Shown piece by piece: positions 42,408 to 50,114 of a stretch of 64,000 nucleotides of DNA; position 1 is the stretch's first letter, and every line of letters starts with the position of its first letter. This stretch comes from Chryseobacterium angstadtii (lineage in GTDB: Bacteria > Bacteroidota > Bacteroidia > Flavobacteriales > Weeksellaceae): positions 124,001-188,000 of the forward strand of contig NZ_LFND01000002.1 of the NCBI RefSeq assembly GCF_001045465.1. The letters are read 5' to 3'. Under the pieces are notes generated by a model. It saw only the letters and a list, made by a program, of their open reading frames with translations. It was not told where the DNA came from and did not search any database. A program made the position numbers and the translations under genes.

Positions 42408-43310
42408 TTAATTTTTAGTGATTTCCATAAACCAGTCTTCAAGACCCGCACTGTTTTTAATTTCGAAGATTTCAGCATCCTCCAAAACGAGCTTTCTCAC
42501 AAGAGCGGCGATATTGTCTTTTGATTCAGCGGTAATTTCAATGCTTGCAGAATCAATTAATTTTGGGGAATAAGTCTCCGGAATTTTGTCCATGAACTGT
42601 TCTGCATTGGCCAATCCTATTCTGATATGATCATATCGGTACAGTTCATTCAGATCTTTTATACTTCCTGTAAAACGTATTTCACCATGAGAAATAATGG
42701 CAAGATGGGTGATCATTTTTTCAATTTCCTGAAGCAGGTGGCTTGAAATAAATATGGTTACGCCTTCTTCCCTGTTGAGTTTAACCAAAAGTTCACGGAT
42801 TTCCAGCATCCCGTTCGGATCAAGTCCGTTGACAGGTTCATCCAGAATCAGCAGGTCTGGTTTCCCCAGTAGAGTCATGGCAATGGAAAGTCGCTGTTTC
42901 ATCCCAAGAGAATATCTTTTCATCTTCATATTTCGGCTCTCCCACAGTTCTACAAGATATAATACCCTCACACATTCCGATTCCGGAAGATTTCTGAGTC
43001 TGGAAATCACAAGCAGGTTTTCCCACCCTGAAAGATGGTCGTAAAAAGCAGCGGTATCAATGAGGCTTCCGATTTTATTAAATCCCTGCGGATAAAGCTC
43101 TGACAGGTTTTTATCAAATATGCGAATCGCTCCGGACTCATCCGGAATACTGCCGATCAGCATTTTCATGGTGGTAGATTTACCAGCCCCGTTAGCGCCA
43201 AGAAAGCCAAAAATACTCCCTTTCGGAACCGAAAGACTGATATTCTTCAGAATGGGCTTTTCCCGGGTAAATTCAAAATTTAGATTCTGGATCTGTATGA
43301 CATTTTTCAT
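42408..43310 (-). CDS. ABC transporter ATP-binding protein
   Basis: A 300-residue ATPase starting at MKNVIQIQNLNFEF (43310). The frame extends to 43406 but the extra 32 residues look unrelated. Walker A GANGAGKST, signature YSLGMKQR, Walker B LLILDEPVNGLDP, and the switch His in FISSHLLQE are all intact. The ~90-residue C-terminal tail is typical of bacitracin/lantibiotic-type ABC ATPases. It pairs with the adjacent permease-thioredoxin fusion. Both follow the gldB terminator. Confidence 0.95.
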   Translation of the reverse strand: MKNVIQIQNLNFEFTREKPILKNISLSVPKGSIFGFLGANGAGKSTTMKMLIGSIPDESGAIRIFDKNLSELYPQGFNKIGSLIDTAAFYDHLSGWENLLVISRLRNLPESECVRVLYLVELWESRNMKMKRYSLGMKQRLSIAMTLLGKPDLLILDEPVNGLDPNGMLEIRELLVKLNREEGVTIFISSHLLQEIEKMITHLAIISHGEIRFTGSIKDLNELYRYDHIRIGLANAEQFMDKIPETYSPKLIDSASIEITAESKDNIAALVRKLVLEDAEIFEIKNSAGLEDWFMEITKN

Positions 43311-43391
43311 TTGGTGTATTTCAATTGAAGCAAAAGTACAATTAAAATAGTAATATGCAATACAAAGTAGTAAAATTTTAAAAACAATTAC

Positions 43392-43424
43392 AAAAAAAGC
43401 CTCCAAATTACTTTGAAGGCTATC
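43392..43424 (-). terminator. gldB terminator
   Basis: Imperfect stem agccttcaaa/tttggaggct followed by a seven-T tract on the minus strand, ~15-45 bases past the gldB stop. Confidence 0.75.
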
Positions 43425-43438
43425 TTTTATCTTGACTA

Positions 43439-44422
43439 CTAGGGCGTTTTTGGCTTGTAAACTGCTTCGTTAAAAATTTTTGTGGCATCAAGCTTCAGAA
43501 AATCTACCAGTTTGGTTTCCGGCTTCTGCCTGAAGTAAGCTTTGCAGATCTGCCATCCGGTAAAAATTCCGATCTGGGGAGAAGATTCATTATCAATTTC
43601 TGTATAAAATTTCGAGAAAGGCCCTGGCGAAATAAAACGCTCAACCAGTCTTGGATCGTCACCGAAAATCAGGTTACTTTCCACAAAATAGTTCCAGATG
43701 TTGGCTTCGTTAGCTATTGCCCAGTCATATTGCTTTTTGGCATAATTCATTTTAAGATACTCCGGTGTATCCGGAAGAAAAGCATCCTGAAGGATCATGA
43801 TTTTTCCGTTCAGAATAACTTTATCGATGAATTTCTGATGATCGGGAGATTCTGTTACAATACTTTCTGCAAAGATCTGCGAAACTTTCGGTACGATATT
43901 CTGCGGGTTCATCGATTTCTGGAAATACAGCTCAAGTCCTTTGTAATTAGCATTACCATCCCCCATAAATCCTGTAATATCTATGAACAGAAGATTTCCT
44001 TTTGAATCATAAAAAATAGGATCCTGAACCATTTGCAATGCCGATGAAAACAGATATACTTTAGGCGTTTTGAATTGCGGAAAATAATATTTCATATGGG
44101 CAAACAAATCCTGAAGCTCCTTCTTAAGCTTGGCCTGATCTATTTTTCCGGCAGCTTCTTTGTAAATCTTAATTTCTTCTGCATCTACTCTTCTTTTCCC
44201 GAAATCGGCATCAGAAACGGTTCCCTGAAACCAGGGAAATTTCGCTTTAAACTGATCAAGAGGGGTATTCTGATTATAAAATTCACTGGAAATGTCCGTA
44301 AGTTCTACTTTTTCGGCGGTATCTTTCACTTCTACTTTCCACTGGTTCTCAGGTTCTCTTTTACAGGAATCCATAGCGAGAACTAAAACGGAAGAAAGGG
44401 CAATAATTCTAAAAATCTTCAT
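43439..44422 (-). CDS. gldB: gliding motility lipoprotein GldB
   Basis: A 327-residue lipoprotein (signal with lipobox AMDSC, Cys20). Conserved GldB features include FKAKFPWFQGTVSDADFGKRR, LFAHMKYYFPQFKTPKVY, and the C-terminal GIFTGWQICKAYFRQKPETKL region. GldB is needed for gliding and T9SS-linked processes in Flavobacterium johnsoniae. The gene has its own terminator and is separated from gldC by an ABC transporter pair. It is divergent from a secreted LRR protein gene. Confidence 0.93.
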   Translation of the reverse strand: MKIFRIIALSSVLVLAMDSCKREPENQWKVEVKDTAEKVELTDISSEFYNQNTPLDQFKAKFPWFQGTVSDADFGKRRVDAEEIKIYKEAAGKIDQAKLKKELQDLFAHMKYYFPQFKTPKVYLFSSALQMVQDPIFYDSKGNLLFIDITGFMGDGNANYKGLELYFQKSMNPQNIVPKVSQIFAESIVTESPDHQKFIDKVILNGKIMILQDAFLPDTPEYLKMNYAKKQYDWAIANEANIWNYFVESNLIFGDDPRLVERFISPGPFSKFYTEIDNESSPQIGIFTGWQICKAYFRQKPETKLVDFLKLDATKIFNEAVYKPKTP

Positions 44423-44474
44423 TATTTTTACATGAAATTTAAGTCCACAAAAATAAGGATTAAAAACACAATGG

Positions 44475-45116
44475 ATGATGAAAATTAAAATATTTGTAAC
44501 TATGGGCCTGATTATTTCAGGAATATCTCTTTTTCGGGCTCAAAAACTCAATTTTAAAGATCAAAACTTTGAAAAAGCTGTTCTCGAAAATTTCGATCTC
44601 AATAAAAACGGTTCGTTAGAGCCACTGGAAGCCGATTTGGTTACCAATTTATTTCTGGTTCAGAAAGGCATTACTTCCACAGATGATCTGAAGCTTTTTA
44701 CGAAGGTTAAAATGATTGTACTTGATGACAACACCATTTACAGTGCTTCTATTACAGGATTTCCCCAACTTGAACTATTTTCCTGTACAGGATGCAAAAT
44801 GACTTCCTTCAAGGCAGAAAATCTCAAAAACCTGACTTCATTGTATCTCGACAACAATCTTCTGGAAAATATTTTGCTGAAGGAGACTCCAAGAATTGAT
44901 CAATTAACATTATCTTTAAATCAATTAAAAACAATAAACATCAACTCACTCAAAAATCTAAGAAAGCTGAACGTTGAACACAATACAATCCAAAAACTGG
45001 ATATTTCTGAAAATACATCCCTTCAAACCCTGAATGTGGGTGGAAATACCATGAAAGAATCCGATATTAAAATGGGTATGAAAACCGACGTTACAATTTT
45101 TGGAACTGAGCCTTAA
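44475..45116 (+). CDS. exported leucine-rich-repeat protein with EF-hand-like motif
   Basis: A 213-residue protein with a signal peptide (~1-22, ending LFRAQ). An EF-hand-like loop (FDLNKNGSLEPLEA, ~residues 38-51) follows, then short leucine-rich repeats (~75-205), e.g. KNLTSLYLDNNLLENI, KNLRKLNVEHNTIQKL and TSLQTLNVGGNTM. No T9SS sorting tail. Likely periplasmic or surface protein-binding; function unknown. The next gene starts 9 bases later. Confidence 0.82.
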   Translation: MMKIKIFVTMGLIISGISLFRAQKLNFKDQNFEKAVLENFDLNKNGSLEPLEADLVTNLFLVQKGITSTDDLKLFTKVKMIVLDDNTIYSASITGFPQLELFSCTGCKMTSFKAENLKNLTSLYLDNNLLENILLKETPRIDQLTLSLNQLKTININSLKNLRKLNVEHNTIQKLDISENTSLQTLNVGGNTMKESDIKMGMKTDVTIFGTEP

Positions 45117-45125
45117 ATCACTGCT

Positions 45126-45653
45126 ATGAAAATAGAAACCCAAAGACTGATTTTAAGAAAACTCGAAGAAACGGATATGGAACGGATGTTTCTTCTGGAT
45201 TCTGATCCGGAAGTCATGAAGTACATTGGTGTTCCGCCACTCACAGAACGTCATGAATCATTGAATGTCATCAACATGATCAGGAAACAATATGAAGATA
45301 ACGGGACGGGAAGACTTGCCGTGATTGAAAAGGAAACCGGATTACTGATCGGCTGGAGCGGTCTTAAACTCCTTACCGAAGAGATCAACGGTTATAAAAA
45401 CGTTTTAGATTTAGGCTACCGTTTTGTCCCTGAATCCTGGGGAAAAGGCTATGCATTAGAAGCTGCAAAAGCCTCTCTTGACCTGGGTTTTAATGAAATG
45501 AATGCTTCAACGATTTATGCTCATGCGCATTCCGAAAATGCAGGATCCAATCATATTTTAAAAAAATTAGGCTTTGAAAAAACCGGTGAATTCGTAGAAC
45601 CTGACGGGATCTGCAACTGGTACGAGCTGAAACGCGAAAAATATTTATCATAA
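45126..45653 (+). CDS. GNAT acetyltransferase (RimJ/RimL-like)
   Basis: A 175-residue acetyltransferase of the RimJ/RimL type: IETQRLILRKLEETD start, then YRFVPESWGKGYALEAAKA with the acetyl-CoA loop and AHAHSENAGSNHILKKLGFEKTG end. Such enzymes acetylate protein N-termini or small amines. It begins 9 bases after the LRR gene and stops 1 base before the next acetyltransferase, so the three look like one operon. Confidence 0.92.
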   Translation: MKIETQRLILRKLEETDMERMFLLDSDPEVMKYIGVPPLTERHESLNVINMIRKQYEDNGTGRLAVIEKETGLLIGWSGLKLLTEEINGYKNVLDLGYRFVPESWGKGYALEAAKASLDLGFNEMNASTIYAHAHSENAGSNHILKKLGFEKTGEFVEPDGICNWYELKREKYLS

Positions 45654-45654
45654 A

Positions 45655-46188
45655 ATGCTTACAATAAGACAGGAAGAAGAAAAAGACCATCAAGAGGTTT
45701 TTCAGCTTACGGAACAAGCTTTCCGGGATATGGAACACAGTGATCATCAGGAACATTTTCTGGTGGAAAAACTGAGAAAATCCGAAGCCTTTATTCCGGA
45801 ACTTTCTCTGGTTGCAGAAACTAAAAATGGAGAAATTGCCGGTCATATCCTTTTCACAAAACTAAAAATAGTAAACGGCTCTGAAACCTTTGAATCTCTG
45901 GCTTTAGCTCCTGTTTCCGTAAAACCGACATTTCAGAACCAGGGAATCGGAGAACAGTTGATTCTTCGCGGGCACGCCATTGCCAAAGCATTAGGCTTTC
46001 ACTCGGTTATTCTGATCGGGCACGAAAATTATTATCCAAAGTTTGGTTACGAAAAAACGAGTAATTTTGGAATTTCATTTCCGTTTGACATTCCTGAAGT
46101 GAATGGAATGGCTGTAGAGCTTACAAAAGACGGATTGAAAAATGTAAAAGGAATGGTAGAATATCCTAAAGAATTTGGAATATCTTAA
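45655..46188 (+). CDS. GNAT acetyltransferase (YhbS-like)
   Basis: A 177-residue acetyltransferase. After MLTIRQEEEKDHQEVF comes the core VKPTFQNQGIGEQLILRG acetyl-CoA loop and the YhbS-type VILIGHENYYPKFGYE segment, then a C-terminal lobe. COG3153-like members acetylate small molecules. It follows the previous gene by 1 base. Confidence 0.92.
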   Translation: MLTIRQEEEKDHQEVFQLTEQAFRDMEHSDHQEHFLVEKLRKSEAFIPELSLVAETKNGEIAGHILFTKLKIVNGSETFESLALAPVSVKPTFQNQGIGEQLILRGHAIAKALGFHSVILIGHENYYPKFGYEKTSNFGISFPFDIPEVNGMAVELTKDGLKNVKGMVEYPKEFGIS

Positions 46189-46353
46189 CTGTTTTTCATT
46201 AACATTAAGAAGTTTAGTTGCTTGCAAAAACTATGAATCTGAATGCCTTAATGTTTGAAAATTAATAATTTTGAACGTTTTTTCAACATGAAGGAGTTAA
46301 GATGACTATTTTCGTGTTGAAAAAATACATTTAAACACACTAAAAAATAAACA

Positions 46354-47148
46354 ATGCAGACTCAAAAAGTAATAGATCATATTGTCAAGTGGTTAAAAGA
46401 TTATGCTGTAAAAGCTAAAGTAAACGGATATGTCATTGGAGTTTCCGGAGGTGTAGATTCCGGTGTAGTGTCTACTTTAGCAGCCATGACCGGATTAAAA
46501 ACCCTTCTGATTGAAATGCCGATACGCCAGAAAACGGATCAGATAGACCGTGCCTGGGAACATATGAATGATCTGAAATCAAAGTTTCCAAACGTAGAAG
46601 CTATGTCTGTAAACCTGACTCCTGCTTTTGAAGAACTTTATAAAACATTTGACGTAAAAGACGATCTGTATCCTAATGAAAAGCTGGCTTTTGCCAATAC
46701 AAGATCTCGCCTGAGAATGCTTACTTTGTACTATTACGGCCAGATCAACGGGCTTCTGGTATGCGGAACAGGAAATAAAGTGGAAGATTTCGGCATCGGG
46801 TTTTATACCAAGTATGGTGACGGCGGTGTAGATGTCTCTCCTATCGCAGATCTTTACAAAACAGAGGTGTACACTCTTGCCAGAGCATTAAATCTGGTGA
46901 AAAATATACAGGAAGCTATTCCTACGGATGGTCTTTGGGATGTAGACAGAACAGATGAGCAACAGATCGGAGCCACTTATCCTGAGCTGGAAAAGATCCA
47001 GAAAGAATACGGAACTAAAACAGCCGACGATTATGAAGGCCGTGATAAAGAAGTCTTTTTAATTTTTGACAGAATGCACAAAGCAGCCAGACATAAAATA
47101 GACCCTATTCCGGTTTGTGATATTCCGGAGGAATGGAGAGAGAGCTAA
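46354..47148 (+). CDS. nadE: NAD+ synthetase, short (ammonia-dependent) type
   Basis: A 264-residue enzyme converting deamido-NAD to NAD+ with ammonia and ATP. The ATP-pyrophosphatase loop SGGVDS spans residues 31-36 (VIGVSGGVDSGVVS), followed by LAFANTRSRLRMLTLYYYGQ and CGTGNKVEDFGIGFYTKYGDGGVDVSPIADLYKTE. No N-terminal amidase domain, hence ammonia-dependent. In flavobacteria nadE often lies near gldB, as here. Confidence 0.95.
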   Translation: MQTQKVIDHIVKWLKDYAVKAKVNGYVIGVSGGVDSGVVSTLAAMTGLKTLLIEMPIRQKTDQIDRAWEHMNDLKSKFPNVEAMSVNLTPAFEELYKTFDVKDDLYPNEKLAFANTRSRLRMLTLYYYGQINGLLVCGTGNKVEDFGIGFYTKYGDGGVDVSPIADLYKTEVYTLARALNLVKNIQEAIPTDGLWDVDRTDEQQIGATYPELEKIQKEYGTKTADDYEGRDKEVFLIFDRMHKAARHKIDPIPVCDIPEEWRES

Positions 47149-47206
47149 TTGTGAATGATGAATGATAAATGATGAATGATGAATGATAAGTTATAAATTA
47201 TGAATT
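47149..47206. repeat. imperfect gaatgat simple repeat
   Basis: Between nadE and the RNase gene, units such as gaatgat, gataaat, gatgaat repeat imperfectly; a related tract lies near 37031-37072. No gene is hidden here. Confidence 0.6.
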
Positions 47207-47722
47207 ATGAATGGTAAAATAAGATCGGTCTTTTTTATTTGTCTGGGACTTCTTTTTGGAATGTCTGTCATGTATATTTACAATAATTTCATCGCAGACA
47301 AAAAGGAAAATACGGAGGCCGCAAAACCGGAAACTGAACGTTACGGAAGCGCTTCCACGGAGTACCAAAGCACTGCAGGAAATACCTCATCACAGTCTAT
47401 TGATCAGCTGACAGAGGAAAAAACAGTAATTAATTATGTAAAGCAGAATCACAGGCTTCCTGAATATTACATCACTAAAAACCAGGCAAAAAAGCAGGGA
47501 TGGAATCCTTCTAAAGGGAATCTCTGCGAAGTACTGCCCGGAAAAGCTATTGGAGGTGATTCATTCGGGAACCGGGAGAAAAGACTTCCCGGAAATGAAA
47601 GATATTATGAAGCAGATGTGAATTACAACTGCGGAAACCGAAATGCAGACCGGATAATTTTTACAGAAAAAGGTGATGTTTATCTGACTAAAAACCATTA
47701 TAAAAGTTTTGAAAAGCAGTAG
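47207..47722 (+). CDS. secreted barnase-like ribonuclease
   Basis: A 171-residue RNase with an N-terminal hydrophobic segment (~5-24; signal or anchor), a polar linker and a C-terminal barnase domain (~70-170). Residues matching barnase catalysis are present: Lys113 (PGKAIGGDSFGNRE), Glu135 (YEADVNY), Arg149 (ADRI) and His164 (KNHYKSF). Cys107 and Cys142 could form a disulfide. It cleaves RNA in the family; exported, it may act outside the cell. Its matching barstar gene lies 450 bases downstream, separated by a GIY-YIG element. Confidence 0.92.
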   Translation: MNGKIRSVFFICLGLLFGMSVMYIYNNFIADKKENTEAAKPETERYGSASTEYQSTAGNTSSQSIDQLTEEKTVINYVKQNHRLPEYYITKNQAKKQGWNPSKGNLCEVLPGKAIGGDSFGNREKRLPGNERYYEADVNYNCGNRNADRIIFTEKGDVYLTKNHYKSFEKQ

Positions 47723-47731
47723 TTAAATAGG

Positions 47732-47764
47732 GTCATTGCGAGGAGCGTAGCGACGAAGCAATCT
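47732..47764 (+). repeat. left 33-bp inverted repeat of the GIY-YIG unit
   Basis: This sequence is an exact reverse complement of 48106-48138 (33 of 33 bases). It begins gtcattgcg and ends gaagcaatct, with an internal stem (attgc...gcaat), so each end alone is a REP-like hairpin. It starts 10 bases after the barnase stop. Confidence 0.97.
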
Positions 47765-47797
47765 TTAATCATAAAAATAAACCTAAACCTAAAAAAT

Positions 47798-48106
47798 ATG
47801 AAACCAGGCTTTGTTTACATTATGACCAATAAGAACCATACAACACTTTACACAGGTGTCACTTCGAATTTGCCCAAACGTGTCCAACAGCATAAAGAAA
47901 CCTATTACGAGCAAAGCTTCACATCAAGATACAAATTATACATACTTGTGTATTGGGAGTCATTTCAAGAAATTGGAGATGCTATTTTTAGAGAGAAACA
48001 AATCAAGGCAGGTTCAAGACAGAAAAAACTGGATCTCATTAATTCCATAAATCCGGAATGGAGAGATCTGACCGGGGATATAGAGAATATCATGGATCCT
48101 TTTTGA
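47798..48106 (+). CDS. GIY-YIG endonuclease-like protein
   Basis: A 102-residue protein with a complete GIY-YIG core: FVYIMTNKNHTTLYTGVTSN, then an arginine in LPKRVQQH and a late acidic FREKQIKAGS. Small stand-alone GIY-YIG proteins of this UvrC-like type are widespread but poorly understood. Its stop codon overlaps the right inverted repeat by one base, and the whole gene lies between perfect 33-bp inverted repeats. The unit as a whole breaks the barnase-barstar pair, suggesting it inserted there (inference). Confidence 0.93.
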   Translation: MKPGFVYIMTNKNHTTLYTGVTSNLPKRVQQHKETYYEQSFTSRYKLYILVYWESFQEIGDAIFREKQIKAGSRQKKLDLINSINPEWRDLTGDIENIMDPF

Positions 48107-48138
48107 GATTGCTTCGTCGCTACGCTCCTCGCAATGAC
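48106..48138 (+). repeat. right 33-bp inverted repeat of the GIY-YIG unit
   Basis: Exact inverted partner of 47732-47764. It starts on the last base of the GIY-YIG stop codon and ends 36 bases before the barstar ATG. No target-site duplication is obvious beyond it. Confidence 0.97.
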
Positions 48139-48174
48139 AAGATTAAAAAAATAAATGAATAGTAAATAAAGAAT

Positions 48175-48477
48175 ATGAAGACAATATATATCGATTTTAC
48201 AGACATAGGTGATTATGAAGATTTCTATGCCCAATTAAAGGAAAAGATCACTCTTCCTGAATATTTCGGAGACAATTTGGATGCCCTGTCAGACGTTATT
48301 ACCGGTGAACTGGAAATGCCGCTTCACCTTGAGTTCGTTAATATGACGGTAGACCAGCTTGAAATCTTTGAAGACCTGCTGACCACTCTTGAAGACGCGG
48401 AAGATGAAACAGAAGATTTCAGCTTCACCTACTATCTTGAACAGTATGAAGATGATGAGGAAGAAAACGAAGAATAA
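48175..48477 (+). CDS. barstar-family ribonuclease inhibitor
   Basis: A 100-residue cytoplasmic protein, strongly acidic at the end. The barstar core is clear: LPEYFGDNLDALSDVITG, with Asp36 and Asp40 equivalent to the barnase-contacting aspartates, and the TGELEMPLHLEF strand. Family knowledge: barstar binds and blocks barnase in the producer. The partner RNase gene lies upstream, beyond an inserted GIY-YIG unit. A clear terminator follows. Confidence 0.93.
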   Translation: MKTIYIDFTDIGDYEDFYAQLKEKITLPEYFGDNLDALSDVITGELEMPLHLEFVNMTVDQLEIFEDLLTTLEDAEDETEDFSFTYYLEQYEDDEEENEE

Positions 48478-48502
48478 TTTCAATAAGATCATTGAATAAT
48501 AA

Positions 48503-48538
48503 AAATGAGCCCGATCAAGTAACGGGCTCATTTCTTTT
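48503..48538 (+). terminator. barstar terminator
   Basis: Stem atgagcccg/cgggctcat with a 9-base loop followed by a T-rich tract, 26 bases after the barstar stop. Confidence 0.88.
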
Positions 48539-48781
48539 ATGTTATAAGGATAAATTTATTGCCCAATTTAAAATCAGCTGATCATAAAAATTTAAATAAG
48601 TATGAGCTGATTATTTTTTAAAATTCAGACTGATTCAATCGTAAAAGCAGAAATAATTCATATTAATAATCACAAACATCTAATTCTTAGTATAATATTC
48701 ATTTATTTTCTTCCATTTTTCAAAAAAAAAGGTTAATATTTGCATAATTATTACTTTGATAAACATACAAAAGGTAAACAC

Positions 48782-50041
48782 ATGAAAAAAAAATCACTTT
48801 CTCTCATTGCATTATTAGGGGTTTTCGCTCTCAATAATGCGCAGATTGGCATTGGGATAAACAATCTATCCCCCGCAGCTACGCTGGATATTTTAGCGAG
48901 CAATGCTACGGGAACCAGTACTAATATTGACGGGTTGCTAATTCCTAGAGTAGACAGACAAAGAGCACAAAGTATGTCTGCCGTTCCTGTTTCCACCCTT
49001 ATTTATGTAAACAGTATTGCCACAGGAACATTAGCGGGTACAGCAGTCAATATAGATGCTGCCGGCTATTATTACTTCAACGGAACAGCATGGACTAAGC
49101 TGGTGCCTTCCCTCAATATTTATAATTCCAATGGTTCCATTACATCCGGTACCAGAACTGTAAGTACGGGCGGTAACCTTTTAAACTTCGTAAATGGCGG
49201 CAACAGTGTAAGAATAAATACTGCCGGAACGGAAGGATCATTGATAGCAGCAGGCTCATCAAGAGGAGGCCTTTCTTTGGCTGGTGGTTCCGGAAATATC
49301 GACTATTTTGTGGATAATGCGGGGGCTGCACAGTTCAATTCTTCAGGAAATGCTACAAAACTTTCAATCGGCTCCACAACTGCCACTCCAATTGCTTTCA
49401 AAGCTAACGGTACTGAAAGGATCACCATACTAAGCGGAGGAAATGTAGGAGTAGGAAATGCCGCGCCTAATACAAAACTGGAAATTACTTCGGGTACAGC
49501 CAATACCTCTGGTACAATTCTTACCAACCTCAACTCTGCATCTCCTATCGGTGCGGGTCAAACTCTGGGAGTAGATGCCACAGGAAACGTGATAACAGTA
49601 GCCAATCCAACGCCTGCCAATGTAACAACAGCCTCGGTAAACAGTACCACTGGAGCCAGTTATAATGTGAACGACACCACGGTAACTTTAATCCCGGGAA
49701 CCACGCAGTCTATAACTATTCCGGCAGGTGGAAAAGCTTTATTCATCAATTTTATGCTGGGGATAGATTATGGCAACAACCCTGCGGGAAGCGGGGCTTC
49801 TTACTATGAAGCCCGATTATATATAGACGGTGCTGCAACAGACTGCTATATGCGTACCCAGGAATATGGGCCGGGGGGACTAAGTGCTCAGTTCAGTTTT
49901 AACACAGTAAAATTTCTTACGGCAGGAAACCATACTGTAGATGTAAGAATGACAAGGACTTTCAATAACGGAATTGCTTCGGGAACTAACATGGTTTGTG
50001 CACCGATTTCTATGTCATTTAATGCCACTTACCTGAATTAA
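48782..50041 (+). CDS. secreted adhesin-like protein, family 1, copy 1
   Basis: A 419-residue protein starting at MKKKSLSLIALLG (48782); a longer frame from 48740 adds 14 residues of unlikely leader. A signal peptide ends NNAQ. The N-terminal module (IGINNLSPAATLDIL, LLIPRVDRQRAQSM) is shared with two following paralogs and, in weaker form, with family 2. The middle is S/T/G-rich with NGNVGVGNAAPNT-like repeats typical of tail-fibre-type Bacteroidota proteins. The ~130-residue C-terminal domain is beta-rich (GKALFINFMLGIDY to SFNATYLN). No T9SS tail. Function unknown; surface structure inferred. Confidence 0.85.
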   Translation: MKKKSLSLIALLGVFALNNAQIGIGINNLSPAATLDILASNATGTSTNIDGLLIPRVDRQRAQSMSAVPVSTLIYVNSIATGTLAGTAVNIDAAGYYYFNGTAWTKLVPSLNIYNSNGSITSGTRTVSTGGNLLNFVNGGNSVRINTAGTEGSLIAAGSSRGGLSLAGGSGNIDYFVDNAGAAQFNSSGNATKLSIGSTTATPIAFKANGTERITILSGGNVGVGNAAPNTKLEITSGTANTSGTILTNLNSASPIGAGQTLGVDATGNVITVANPTPANVTTASVNSTTGASYNVNDTTVTLIPGTTQSITIPAGGKALFINFMLGIDYGNNPAGSGASYYEARLYIDGAATDCYMRTQEYGPGGLSAQFSFNTVKFLTAGNHTVDVRMTRTFNNGIASGTNMVCAPISMSFNATYLN

Positions 50042-50114
50042 TTGAGGTAAAAAAGTAAACATTTTACAGTTTTTTATTGTGAAACAATGAATTATTATCT
50101 TAAAAACATTTCCT

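Noticed and set aside
43311..43406. 32-residue N-terminal extension of the ABC ATPase
   Set aside because: The extension is hydrophobic and unlike ABC ATPases; MKNVIQIQNL at 43310 is the normal beginning of the domain.
47732..48138. classical insertion sequence
   Set aside because: There is no transposase and no target-site duplication visible; the only gene is a GIY-YIG nuclease, so it is described as its own unit type.
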